From contig NC_091158.1 in assembly GCF_040958095.1 (NCBI RefSeq), positions 33,229,803 to 33,293,802 on the forward strand: 64,000 nucleotides of DNA. Direction: 5' to 3'. Source of the DNA: Procambarus clarkii. Taxonomy: Eukaryota > Arthropoda > Malacostraca > Decapoda > Cambaridae. Under the pieces are notes generated by a model. The model saw nothing but the letters and a program-made list of their open reading frames with translations. It had not been told where the DNA came from and did not search any database. A program made the position numbers and the translations under genes. Shown here piece after piece: positions 33,656-45,009 of the stretch (positions are counted from its first letter, which is position 1; every line of letters begins with the position of its first letter).

Positions 33656-35002
33656 GAATTTTTTTGTCTGCTCGACGTTACAATCCCGCTTCTATATTAA
33701 CCCATTGTTATCTCACACCCATATAATTGCCATAGAATGCATCGAAAGAATGATTACTTTAGTGTGTGCGTTCGTCCTAATGGCCGGCCAATTAATCAGG
33801 ACTATTTTCGGCTGAGAAAACTGTTCTGTGCAAAATGCAAGCAGAGGGACATACCAGGTTTGTTGCATATATCACAGCCACAACTTTAAAAATAAGGTTA
33901 ATCAACGTTGTGGTCTTATTCATACATACGAACTCTTCTGACTCGGGCATACTGACACATCCCCGTATTTTTCTTGTCATCAATTGACCTCCTGGGAGCA
34001 GTCAATGCAGCCTACACCAGTGCACTTCTTAACTTTCCAAAAGCAGCGCGCAACATTTCCAACTGGAAATATACAGATCTTGTCAAGAAAGTGAATGTCG
34101 GCTCTGTAAACTTTGATGTTTGTTTATCAGCACATGGGACAAGATGCTACTGTTTTTGTAGTGTCTGCTTGTTAGCAAGGAGGAGGAATGTTATTAGCCT
34201 TACCAGTCACAAATCAATAAATAGTATTTTAGATCTAACAAATTTATGCTAATCCTCTACCACCCAAAAACTCACCGAGGCAGTCCTAATGTCTGTTCGA
34301 GTGACAGCGGTAAATGGGAACCCAAGTGAGAAGACTAACTGAAGAAGACAAGACAGTTCGGATAATCAGGATAGTTACTTGTGATGACATTGAAAATATT
34401 GCCACCTTGCTACCTTCCTGCAGAGCAACCTAAAGACCGGCTTCTCAGGAGACGATCGTCCCAAACGAAGGACTTGATTTCGTCGAGAGTCAGAGTTATG
34501 CACAACAGCCATGTCATTTACGCCAGGCTCCAGGTGTAATTATTCAGCTCCTCAAGGAAAAGGCAAACCCAGTTCTCGGCGATGTTCCTGAGACCTAACT
34601 GTCCAACTGCTCGATATCACGAAGTTTGTTAACAAGTTAACAACTGCTGGACTCGACTGATTCCAGATATAAACCTTTCTTCAGAACATCCCAGTATGCC
34701 CTGAAGAAGAAAAATTATGGAATCAGACCGATTACCGTGGGTAACACACTTCTTCACCTCTTAACAATATATTTATAGTGTTTGTGTATAAAATTCCATT
34801 TTATCTTTGGGATATTTTTATCATTTAAAAAATTCAACAGTTTGGACATAATCAAATTTTTCTTGAATCACTAAATTCTCTTACTGTGCGGTAGAAAATG
34901 GCACACATTATGATATATTTTCTATGCCAATCAGATTTTACTGAGTTACATGATGCCATAAGTTATGTGATTTTTTGTCTAACGCTGTACTCATTATGTA
35001 CA
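33656..35002. other. No gene recognised
   Basis: A 92-codon open frame at 33974-34252 has no recognisable domain and no supporting context. The remainder is AT-rich with nothing I can support. Confidence 0.45.
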
Positions 35003-35506
35003 CTATAATTGGTAGCTATTTTGAGATAGACTCTGGTGGTAAAAGTGCGTTTCTGGCTTCAGATAGTGGTAATCATGGTAACTGGCAGCGAGATTCGCAA
35101 ACAGTTTAACAGGCCGTGGCTTAATTACGGAAGCTGTTTGAGCTTCCCCACTGCGTGCAGTCCTGCGGCGTCTTCTGCTGTGGGGTTTTGTTAGGACTGA
35201 TCCCTGCTCATACCACCGTCTGATCCACCTGTACACTGTGGATACACTGAACCTAGTTGCTACGGATATTTCCTTTGCTGACATCCCTCGTAGCCAGAGA
35301 CACACAATCCTTGTGCGGTTAGAGATCACTGCAGGATTGGTGAGGAATGGTCGCTCCATCGTGGCTGGTTCTGTCAAACAGGAGTATATTGATAGGGAGG
35401 ATTCGAAATGTATTTGTGAAAGCTTATCTAATAAATATACCCGGCTTAAGTAATGCTCCATAACAGTGCAACTAATTTTAAAGCAGTCAATATACCAGAG
35501 CGGCAT
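35003..35506 (-). pseudogene. ORF with helix-turn-helix domain, like the N-terminus of a Tc1/mariner-type transposase
   Basis: The open frame is 167 codons. A more plausible start is the internal ATG at 35357-35359 (MERPFLTNPAVISNRTRI). The region NRTRIVCLWLRGMSAKEI then SVSTVYRWIRRWYEQG is a helix-turn-helix of the kind that opens many transposases, and a basic stretch (SRRRRRTARSG) follows, as in the linker of such proteins. After that the frame loses recognisable character and ends, and no DDE/D catalytic domain is found nearby. It is therefore a truncated transposase or an exon of a domesticated DNA-binding protein. I prefer a relic. Confidence 0.5.
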
Positions 35507-36284
35507 TTAACTTAAATATTTTGAAAATAGATTTTTAAGACATAGCTAGAGTACATATATCAATATATCCGCAAGTCTGTTTACTGGACGGGGCTCGGTA
35601 ATATTTAAAATATAGGTTCTTTAATAGCCATAAACAATCTGATCACATATGAGAGGAAAATGAGTAAATTCAAAGACTCTCGGGAGAGATTTACATTGAT
35701 ATATACATGGGGAAACTGTTCAATATACGAAACTTTATCGCAAGGAATTGTCTAAACACAATAACACTAATGACCAAAGAAATTACAATACTGTGTTATA
35801 TCAATGGGAAAATAATTGGCAACAATGTGGAGATTTTGAACAGCGTTCTAGTGACTCCCAGATGTTTGCCTTAATTCACTCCCCTGCAACACGACAAAAG
35901 CTATTCAACCTGAAACTCTACTGAGTTCACTGGGGTCTCCAGATTTCCTGAGTGAACACAGTATGGAGTTTAAATTCGAACAGTTTTTTGTCCTATTGTT
36001 ACCGGGCGGATGAAGGCAAGCGTCTGGGAATCACTAGAATGCTGATTCAAATCCTGCATCGCTACAGATTATGTTCTCAATAATAATATTAATACCAAAT
36101 TAGTGAATAATAATTCGTGATATTTATTTTCCATTTTGCATATTTGTGATTTAATGAATGGTGTAAGTTGCTTGTATCGTTACCTAAAACAACACATTAA
36201 AAATCAGATCTAATATTCATACAGATGTATCAGTAATAACTTATATTCAAAAACAAAACAACGTGGATAGATACGCACAAAAAA
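35507..36284. other. No gene recognised
   Basis: AT-rich sequence without supported features. Confidence 0.5.
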
Positions 36285-36433
36285 TAAAATAGCGTGATGC
36301 ATCAAATGAACAAATCCACAAGGGCCGAGATGAGGGTTCGAACCTAACCATGTCGTGGAATAGTCGACTAAGGCGTGTCTGGGATCATCCCAGGCGTAGG
36401 TTAGAACCTTCATCACAGCCCTTGTGGATTTGT
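36285..36433. mobile_element. Two inverted SINE heads forming a palindrome
   Basis: ACAAATCCACAAGGGCC (about 36313) and its inverse GCCCTTGTGGATTTGTA (about 36418) bound a ~120-bp block. The left half contains a B box on the minus strand (GGTTCGAACCC), the right half a degenerate one on the plus strand (GGTTAGAACCT). It looks like two tail-out copies of the SINE seen at 16500. The left flank carries GATGCATCAAATGAAC, part of the same SINE tail. Confidence 0.6.
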
Positions 36434-36612
36434 ATATTTAACATGGATAGATGTTTTAAGTTAAGAAAATTTTATTCATATGCTTTAAAAAATATAAGAA
36501 GAGAACGAGATGGTCTGTGGTCATATGAAAAATGTGTGTTTTATGGATAATATCAACGAAACAAGTTGTGTGTTACGCTTAGGGGAATGGAATTAAAAAT
36601 AAATGGCAAGAT

Positions 36613-37190
<578 letters not shown>

Positions 37191-37456
37191 TCTCTCTCTT
37201 TTTTATTTTATTTTATTTTATTTGAGAATTTTAGTGCAAGATCAAATGTGTACACTACTAAAATTCATATACCTTTTATTAATTATCTAAAATCACACAT
37301 TTGTTATCATACAATTTAATTCCTTTCTTTATTATTCTCTACTCGGGTATTTCTCCACCACAGAAATTTTCGCGTATTCAAAACATAGAATTACATTAAG
37401 GAAATTTACATTTCAGTTTCTCATTTAAAAAAAGAAAACTGAACAAAAACTTTTCA

Positions 37457-37540
37457 ACTTACCAGTGTGGAGAAAGCAGGGACGGCGGCTGAAGACTAAA
37501 TGCCAGCACCAGGAGCTGACTCAGGTATTTATAGGCGGGA
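37457..37540 (-). promoter_or_regulatory. Candidate core promoter with short untranslated first exon
   Basis: On the minus strand, TATAAATA (37533-37526) lies downstream of a GC-rich stretch. A possible initiator (TTTAGTC or CTTCAGC, about 37500-37488) follows about 30-40 bases later, and then comes a consensus splice donor CTG|GTAAGT with the last exon base at 37463. The spacing fits an arthropod TATA promoter with a short 5' exon. No ATG lies in the presumed exon, and I cannot identify a downstream coding exon. Confidence 0.3.
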
Positions 37541-37784
37541 GGCTGCGCGGGCGACGATGTGCACGGACTGTCTTGTTCCTGGGGTTCTTGTTCCCCTTGG
37601 AGTTGTAAGTCTATTTCATGTTCTCTTTTAACTGTAAAAAATTAAAAAAATGTGTTCTCGTTTCTCTTGTAAATCACATGATTACGGTCTCTCTTTCTTA
37701 AAATATTGGGATAAATTTTCGTTCGTGAATATTTTACTAAAAATTATATGTAATTAATTTAATACATTCATGTACAGGTGATAA

Positions 37785-37985
37785 ACATTCTAGTCTCCTG
37801 AGGGGGAGGAAATTAGCAGGGGAAAGCGCCAAGCCATTACGACTATATAGCTCTTGGAATGGGTCTGGATAAGGATATGGGATGAGTCAGGGGGAAGGAA
37901 TGGTGCCCAACCACTTGGGTGGTCGGGGTTTGAACTGACCTGCATGAACGAGACCGTCGCTCTACCGTCCAGCCGAAGCAGTTGG
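37785..37985 (-). mobile_element. tRNA-derived SINE, second family
   Basis: The minus strand has GGACGGTAGAGCGACGG (A-box-like), GGTCAGTTCAAACCCC (B-box-like), then a body with AGAGCTATATAGTCGTAATG and GGCGCTTTCCCCTG. Related bodies occur at 39000-39130 (plus) and 40845-40980 (minus). Confidence 0.65.
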
Positions 37986-38339
37986 ACTTAAGTCTTCTGA
38001 GAAAAAATAAATTCCTGTATATGATCCAAGCGTAATTTAATCTATTTCTTTGTGATAGTGTCTATTATATCCGCACAAATGTTATAAGTTTTGCCTGAAC
38101 AACAGACTTTTTCGTCTAAATGGTTTTCCAAAACCAAGTACCAAAAAGGTACTGGTTAACGAGCCACAATGTATATATAATGTATATTTAATGTATATTT
38201 CACAACTATATATCTTCAGGAATAGTTTTAATGTTACGAACAAACGAGGCAAACTCCTGTAACAAATATAAAGATAAAAATTTAGTCTCAGGATTATATT
38301 TTATTATAAGAACACAATTAAGGGTGTTTTACAGTCCAA

Positions 38340-38990
38340 GAAGATCTCAAGATTAGTATTGTGTATCAACACTTGACGAAGGGATGCACGTGTCAGTTCA
38401 GGAGTGGAACTGTCTCGCACAGTGCAACCTTTCCTCCTCCTACAAAGAATGTCACTTTTCGATCGTATGCGTTACTTAAAGCCAACAATGTTGTTGTTGT
38501 TGATTTAGAGGCGACGACGATCGTGGAATCAGATGCGCCCCGGCGTACCCGGTATCGGTTAATCGCGAAGCCCGGAGAGGTGAAACGCAAGCCAAATCGC
38601 GAAACAAGGGACGCCAATCACTAGAAACTAAAATGCCATGCGGCAAAGAAACGCACAGACGGGCAGATGATTGGGGAGCCCCAGGATTCCTTCAGGGTGA
38701 CAAGCACCGGCCCCGCCCCACACAGAGAACACTGGGTAGCAAAGCCAAAAACTCGGCCCCCAACTAAAACGCAAAAGTCATCCAGTGCCCTCCGGCAGAG
38801 CAGACGCCTGCCGCCCACCACGTCTGAGGGCACACCAGAGCCCACCAAGACCCACCAACCCCCGGCACCTCTCGGCCAAGCCGGCCCCCAAACACCGTCA
38901 CCCCCGCTGGCAGAACCAGCCAGAACACGTCAAAAAATTTCTATCAGTCCCGTGACCCAAGGTAAAGCCTACAATTGTCGTACCAGAAAA
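38340..38990. other. GC-rich block of unknown nature
   Basis: Base composition is much higher in G+C than in the flanks. A GTTGTTGTTGTTGATTTAG stretch occurs near 38490. Overlapping open frames on both strands (for example 38361-38624 plus, 38667-39089 plus) are rich in Pro/Thr/Ser/Arg and show no domain. It could be a repeat element or gene relic; I cannot decide. Confidence 0.35.
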
Positions 38991-38999
38991 TGGAAGCGG

Positions 39000-39130
39000 C
39001 TCGCAGAACTGACCTACTGTCCCGTTTTCTGTTTTGGGTTCTCCTTTGGGTCCATCCCTTCCCAGTGCTATATAGTCGTAAAGGCTTAGCGCTTTCCATT
39101 GATAGTTCCCTTCCCTTGACGTTGGGAAAC
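39000..39130 (+). mobile_element. SINE body fragment, second family
   Basis: AGTGCTATATAGTCGTAAAG, then CTTAGCGCTTTCC and TAGTTCCCTTCCCTT match the body of the SINE at 37785 in inverse orientation. The tRNA head is not recognisable. Confidence 0.6.
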
Positions 39131-39920
39131 CTTAGAAAGACGGGCTGGTATATCACCGCACGTTCAGGGAATTAAGTGTCACTACAGGGATAATACGGCC
39201 TTTTGTAGCACATCAATACACGCATAAGAGATATGAGTGCCAATGCAGCCATTTGACAGTATTACATAATATATCAATTCAGGTGCCCGGGGATGTGTCT
39301 GTACAGAGGGGGGAACTGTCTTACATCTCTGGATACTAATTGTTGAACAATTTCATCGTTTATTAAATGAACAAGAACAAGGAACACGACTACATGATGT
39401 TTAAATGTCAATGTTTCACAGTACAAACCTCTGAGAGGCACAGGTTTCCAAACACAATACCTACAAACACGTTATTCATTACATCCACACAGTTAAACAG
39501 CTGAGAATGTTTTTACATTTTCACATCAATTTTCGTTTGGGAGACCTATTGACGAAATAGGGCTTTTGTGAATTAATCAACTATGATATATATAAAGCAT
39601 GTGATAGTTGCCATTTTTGTTTATTTCAATACAGTATTGAGTTGTCTCTTCTTACAAGTATTAGATTTCTGTTCACATAAATATATACTTTAATTATTGT
39701 CTTCCTTATTTATATTATATTAGTTTGCTCCATTTTCCTTTAGTAAATTAGGAACAGTGGGTAAGGAAAATGTAAATATATGTTTGCCAATATTTATTGC
39801 CACATTAAATTTTAGATTAACAGAACTAAAGAATAACAAATAATTGTAAAAAATATGAAACTTTCCTATTTATTTATATTCGATTCATCCGCTAAACTTG
39901 AACTATTGACACTGGACAGT
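39131..39920. other. AT-rich region 3' of the receptor gene
   Basis: No coding signal. It presumably holds 3' UTR or downstream sequence of the minus-strand receptor gene. AATAAA-like signals on the minus strand cannot be assigned with confidence. Confidence 0.45.
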
Positions 39921-40210
39921 GTTACTGAGGCGAGGAGCAGCAGTGGGCGAGGTTCTCCCCCAGCAGGGTGAGGAAGGTGTTACTGAGGCGAGGAGCAGCA
40001 GTGGGCGAGGTTCTCCCCCAGCAGGGTGAGGAAGGTGTTACTGAGGCGAGGAGCAGCAGTGGGCGAGGTTCTCCCCCAGCAGGGTGAGGAAGGTGTTACT
40101 GAGGCGAGGAGCAGCAGTGGGCGAGGTTCTCCCCCAGCAGGGTGAGGAAGGTGTTACTGAGGCGAGGAGCAGCAGTGGGCGAGGTTCTCCCCCAGCAGGG
40201 TGAGGAAGGC
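39921..40210 (-). repeat. 58-bp tandem repeat, five copies, derived from the receptor's last coding segment
   Basis: The 58-bp unit (starting GTTACTGAGGCGAGGAGCAG on the plus strand) begins at 39921, 39979, 40037, 40095 and 40153. Copies are essentially identical. The copy at 40153-40210 overlaps the end of the receptor ORF and encodes LTLLGENLAHCCSSPQ plus the stop. The other four lie downstream, in the presumed 3' UTR. Confidence 0.95.
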
Positions 40211-40348
40211 GACGCAGGACCCCACCAGCAACATGTAGAAGGCTCCCTGCAGATGGTTGAGGCTCAGCACCACTTCCTCCCCTTCATCCTGGAAACCATT
40301 AATATTGATCACATCAAACTCCTCTAGGGTTTCGCTCATAACAAAGAA
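40154..40348 (-). CDS. Receptor exon D (M4, C-terminus and stop)
   Basis: The acceptor is GCTGTAG. The frame runs FFVMSETLEEFDVINING to the TAA at 40154-40156. The M4 helix is YMLLVGSCVAFLTLL. The last 57 bases belong to the 58-bp tandem repeat. Confidence 0.8.
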   Translation of the reverse strand, partial: FFVMSETLEEFDVININGFQDEGEEVVLSLNHLQGAFYMLLVGSCVAFLTLLGENLAHCCSSPQ

Positions 40349-41779
40349 CTACAGCATAGTGAATAAATGTCAAAATTTTCTTTAACAAGATTTTGTAAGT
40401 ATGTTTTGGGGACTTTTATTATCACTGCTAACTTATTCACTCTTGTGCTCATGATATCCTCATAACGAACCCAGAATCTGTCAGTGCAGACTACTTATCA
40501 CATGCATCTGTATGACTAGCCATCCTCTGTGATGGGGATGTTTTAGCATCACGTAGCTTTTAGCTTTTTGACACGCTGTACTCCCCTTTCATATAGTCTA
40601 GGGTAGCTGCACAAATGCAGATGTACCTAATGTATTAATAAAAAAAAGGATGAGTTGGACTTATAGGAAATTTACCTGGTTTGCGTTTCCCAGGATGGTC
40701 GTTGTGTTGATCATGGCAGCTTTCCTGTCCTCCCTTACCCGCCTGGCCATCACATCTGCAGTCCAGTAGGTAATTATGCCAGCAGCTTCCAGTCGAGTCA
40801 TTAGTTGTGTGAAGCGTTGATGAAATGGTGCGCCCTTTCTGTTAAGGAGAGGGAAGGGAAGGGAACTATTAAGAGAAAGCGTCAAGCTCTTATAACTATA
40901 TAACACTTGAAAGAGATAATGATAAGAATTTGGGATTGGACGGGGGGGGGAGAGGGGAAGGTATAGTGCCTTTCCCACGAATGAATGAATGATGATTTAT
41001 GAAGGACATGAAAGATTATTATTAATATTATATGTATTATTTTGTGCTTAGTGTGTAGTAATTATCAGTGCAAAAGAATCAATGCATAATTACATGTGAC
41101 CAGTAATATATACTTTAAAGAATTCGATTTTAAAAGGAAATTAAACCTTTAATTTTTACCAAAATTTAATTTGAAATTCATTCCGAAACTGTGTTTACTA
41201 AGAATTAGAATAACAACCAGGAATGCTTGCCTGATGCCCCACCCAAAGGCAGCTAAGATCGGAAAGGCCTTGTTGCTGATGTAGAGGGGAGTGTTGCCTC
41301 TCACGTCCGAGTAGCGAGTCTCAATGATGACGGTAACGTAGTTCTTGTAGCTGATGAAGGAGAACCCTCCTGCCAACACTTTTCTCAGAGCGTCGTCCAC
41401 CTGCATCACCTTGGGAAAAAGTTTTCGTTATTTGTTTTTTTTAGATTTCTGTAAATAACGACGCTGCAGTGATAGTGAACCAATAAATTTATAGACAAAA
41501 CTTAACAGAACGAATGTAATTTTGATTGCATACAGCACTCACTTCCATTTTGTTGTATATATGTCTGAATACAGGATTGGGATGCTTGCTAAAGAAATCA
41601 ACGGCTGCTTCTGTTAGCATCCACGGATCAATTCCCCACTTCCAGTGAGGCTGATTCACCAGGTCCTCTAAAGTCTCAAGTGGGCGCGATCTTTCCTTCA
41701 CAGTGAGGTGCGCCATCAAGGACGAAGAAAACCCTGTAGTGATGATCAAGCAGAACACAAGCCACCATCCCACCAACAT
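40154..41779 (-). CDS. Variant ionotropic (glutamate-type) receptor, 3' part of gene, four exons
   Basis: The joined exons encode a membrane ligand-gated cation channel of the iGluR/IR superfamily, the chemosensory or glutamate receptors of arthropods. Exon order on the minus strand is 41543-41779, 41231-41409, 40676-40838 and 40154-40348. The first visible exon holds transmembrane helix M3 (WWLVFCLIITTGFSSSLMAH) and the start of ligand-binding lobe S2 (RPLETLEDLV). The next exons continue S2 with FGWGIRKGAPFHQRF and RLEAAGIITYW, which are classic for this family. The last encodes M4 (AFYMLLVGSCVAFLTLL) and a short tail. All junctions keep the frame. Exons for the N-terminal domain, S1, M1 and pore are not in view; they must lie upstream (higher coordinates), possibly beyond 64000. 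The family is clear; the subfamily (IR against delta/kainate-like) is not. Confidence 0.85.
40408..40648 (+). mobile_element. LINE-A 3' end fragment inside the receptor's last intron
   Basis: GGGGACTTTTATTATCACTG to ATTAATAAAAAAAAGG matches the 3' UTR of LINE-A at 28270-28524. It is severely 5'-truncated, opposite in orientation to the host gene, and makes up most of the 327-bp intron between exons C and D. Confidence 0.8.
40676..40838 (-). CDS. Receptor exon C (S2 end)
   Basis: The acceptor is CTCCTTAACAG and the donor is CAG|GTAAAT. It is 163 bp and encodes KGAPFHQRFTQLMTRLEAAG and onward to LGNANQ. The polypyrimidine tract just upstream merges into a SINE. Confidence 0.85.
40845..40980 (-). 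mobile_element. SINE body fragment in the receptor intron, next to the exon C acceptor
   Basis: On the minus strand, AGTGTTATATAGTTATAAGA, then GACGCTTTCTC and TAGTTCCCTTCCCTT match the SINE body at 39056-39115. It is in the same orientation as the gene and runs into the polypyrimidine tract of exon C. Confidence 0.65.
41231..41409 (-). CDS. Receptor exon B (S2), followed by a GC donor
   Basis: The acceptor is TTTCCCAAG. The exon starts GTGATGCAGGTGG (VMQVDDALRKVLAGGFSFI) and ends ATCAG followed by GCAAGC. It is 179 bp and leaves two bases, which combine with the first base of exon C to make Arg. No GT donor in this stretch keeps the frame as well. Confidence 0.8.
41543..41779 (-). CDS. Receptor exon A (M3 and start of S2)
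   Basis: The acceptor CTACAG lies just before ATGTTGGTGG, and the donor GTGAGT follows ATGGAA. It is 237 bp, phase 0 at both ends. The Met at the exon start is internal to the protein. Confidence 0.85.
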
Positions 41780-42710
41780 CTGTAGACATGCGTAAATAAA
41801 TAATTGGGAAGAAAGTCAGAAGCCAAAACACTAAACACCGTTGAAGATGGATATACTCAACAATATCACACATGATGGCATCAAACATAACTTTCCAAAA
41901 TCTGTAAAATTGTACAGAAGTTTCTTGGTGATTTCCACTAACATCTCTCTAGTAAAGGATGAAGTGTGATTATGTAGCCGAATGTACATATTACTGATTT
42001 TTTAAGAGGATATGTGTCCCGAGACATATTAAATAATTGTTTAGGTTTTAATATTTTCATTAACCAAAATTTAATAGTATCTCTCGTCCGTTTCAGGTTT
42101 ATGTTTATGAAGTCATTAAGTATGTGTTTATCCACTTTGCCTAGTGCTGAGCGACAGTTGTGTAATTACTTGAGTCTCTTTCACTGTAGGTTTTTACTGT
42201 GGAAACAGAATTGTTAGTTAGTGTGAATTTGTTTGACCTTAATTGGTAGCTGAATAATTCTTACGTTGAAAATTACTGTCTGCAAAGAAGGGACTCGCAT
42301 AAGTTCCTTTTTTTTTTTAAAGAGATAAGCGTATGGAATTTTTTCCAGTTATATTATTCAATTACTCACATATAACATTTGATTTAATTAATTATTAATT
42401 TATATTAATTAATTCACTTAGTATATTATCAGACTTCTATGATAGCTTAGGCATAGTTAGATGCATATTGATATCACGTGCTATATGAAGGACATATAGC
42501 ATAATATGTTTCAATATCATAATATTGAAATATAATGTCCTTGAAACATGATATTAGGATTGACATGAAGAGGTGACTAAGATAATAATTTGCATTATTT
42601 TAGTCACCACTACTTATAAACAAATAATTAATATTCAGTAAGGCAGGTGGAGGGAGACACACCAAGCTCTGTTCACCACTGACGCACATAACTTCCCAGC
42701 CAGTCCTCAC
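41780..42710. other. Intronic AT-rich sequence
   Basis: No further receptor exon is recognisable. Short ORFs carry no domain. This is probably the intron preceding exon A. Confidence 0.5.
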
Positions 42711-42988
42711 ACAATTTTTTTTATTAATACATGAGGTACATCTGAATTTGTGCAGCTACCCTAGACTATATTAAGTGGAGTACAGTATGTCAAAAAAGCT
42801 AACTACGTGGTGCTAAAAATTTCCCAATCACACAGGATGGTTAGTCATACAGAGGCATGTGATAGGCAATCTGCACTGGCAGACTTCGGGTGCATTTTGA
42901 GGATATCATCAACACAAGAGTGAATAAGGTAGCAGTGGTAATAAAAGTCCCCATCTCGCAGGATGGTTCGTCATACGGGGCTATATGT

Positions 42989-44928
42989 TTAGTAGCCGGC
43001 ACTGGTAAATTTTGGGTGCAATATGAGGATATCCTCAAGAATACGAGAGTGAATAAAGAAATTGCAAAGCTCCAGGTACCTTATGCCAACTGGTCTGAAA
43101 GTTCTAATAACTGGGCATTCGGTGATGTACTGTGGGAGATCATGTCGCAGTTCCTGCTCACAGAGTTTGCACCTGGAGTGCACAGGATTTGGAGATCCGT
43201 CACCTGTAGCCACCTGGCACAGGTAACGGTAACCCAACATGATCCTTGCAACCACTGTGTCACACAGTCTGGTGGACGTTTTGTGCTGCCCATAGATATA
43301 GGTTTCAGATCTGAACAAATCATAGCTTTTAATACTAGTACTTTCAGGTCGTTGGAAGTCAGTAATTTTTTTCCTATCAGACCTGAGTGTTTGAACCAAT
43401 ACAGTTTTGACAGAAGAGATGGGGATACCTAAATCTAATTCAACTTCATCTTTGTTGCACGCTAATTTGGCTGCAATGTCTGTCTCATTATGATGGGTTA
43501 TATTTATGTGGGAAGGTATCCATATAGAAGAGATTCGAGACCCTTTACTCTGTGCAGCTATTAGATCATTTACAATTGGTAGTATGAGGTTCTTGCTGTC
43601 GATCTTCCAAGAGAAGTTTTCGATTGCTTGAAGAGCAGACTTTGAATCACAAAATATTATTCCTCCTCCAATGTTTTTTAATTTACTTGTAGCTAGTTGT
43701 AATGCTGCTAGTTCTGCTTGTGTGGCGGTCAGCCAGTTGTTTAACTTGACACTGACAGTCTTTGCGCAAATATTATTTCTATAAAACCTACATGCTGCTG
43801 CAGTCCGTCCAGTAGAGGATTGGACTGAGCCGTCGGTGTAGACACAATGCTCGTGAGATCTTAAATTCTCGATGGAGGAGGCAATTGTTTCAAGTGTGAC
43901 AGCTTTGAGAAGAGCAAGATTCTCATTTTCTTTCTTGGTGATAGGTGTGTATGATACTTGAATGGTGGGGTACAGATAAAGAGGAATATCAGAGACAGGT
44001 AGATTGCATTTAAAATGAATGTTGAGTTTAATGAGATTATAGGCATTTTTTCTCGGCCATTTATCATAAAAGGAGTGAGTTGGTATGTCGGCACCAGTCA
44101 ATAGGGTGTTAACAGCACTAAATAATTTGTCTCTGAGCAATGCAGGAGATGTAGGGTCTCTCATGACTTTAAAGCAAAAGGTAGTGTTGAGTTGCATTAT
44201 TCTCTCTAGTATGCTTAGAAGCTTTAGTTCTTCACTCATGTTGATTCTTGTGCATCTTGGAGCACCAAGAATTATCCTCATGGCTTCATTCTGTACTGCT
44301 TCAAGTTTGTCCAACACAGAGGCGGGGAAATTAATTAAGTGCAAAGCATTATAATCAACGAGAGATCTAACAAACATCATACAGAATAGTCTAGCATATT
44401 TAATATTGATACCAATATTCTTACCAGTAAGTGTTTTCAGTGGTTTTAGTCTTACTTTTAACCTACGGTGTAGATCGTTTACAATGTCACTGTTAATACC
44501 AACTCCAAGGTATTTGTGCTGCCCACACGTTTCAATGTTCTGGTTGTTGACCTTGAAAGTTATAAGGGCATGAGTTTTCTGTTGGGAATGAAGAACTCTG
44601 GATTTAGTTATAGAGATAACAAGACCACATTTATTGCTTTTAGCAGCGGGTGAATCAAGTAGAGCTTGCAGTCTAGTTTGGGTATTTGCAACAATGCATA
44701 TGTCATTGGCATAACAGATAACGGCTTCGTCAGGTAGTGTAGGAATATTAATTGTTAATTTGAGCATCAGAACATTGAACAGTGTGGGACATAGCACTCC
44801 ATCCTGGGGTGTACCCAACTCAAAGGGTGCACAAAGTTTACTTTTGGCCCCCATGAAAAAGACTGAGGTGGTTCTCTTACTCAGGTAACCACTGAGCCAT
44901 GTCAACAATCTTCCCTTAACTCCAAAAG
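42989..44928 (-). pseudogene. LINE-A copy 2, RT C-terminal half, RNase H and zinc finger (long open frame)
   Basis: The frame is continuously open for ~645 codons. RT motif B is present (GTPQDGVLCPTLFNVL). The polymerase box reads YANDICIVA (about 44695-44720), so the first catalytic Asp is Asn. RNase H has all four acidic positions in order: YTDGS, TQAELAAL, FCDSKSAL and NETDIAAK. A C-terminal CKLCEQELRHDLPQYITEC finger follows. The stop is at 42989-42991. The open frame continues past 44928 into LINE-B sequence, but this is accidental. The catalytic change and missing N-terminus make it dead, although it is surprisingly free of stops. Confidence 0.85.
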
Positions 44929-45009
44929 TAAGTAAGTAATTATCAAAAGAAGGCACCAAACCGGGAAGGCTATGTAGCACCATCAAATACGCAAAATAAT
45001 CAGAGGGCG

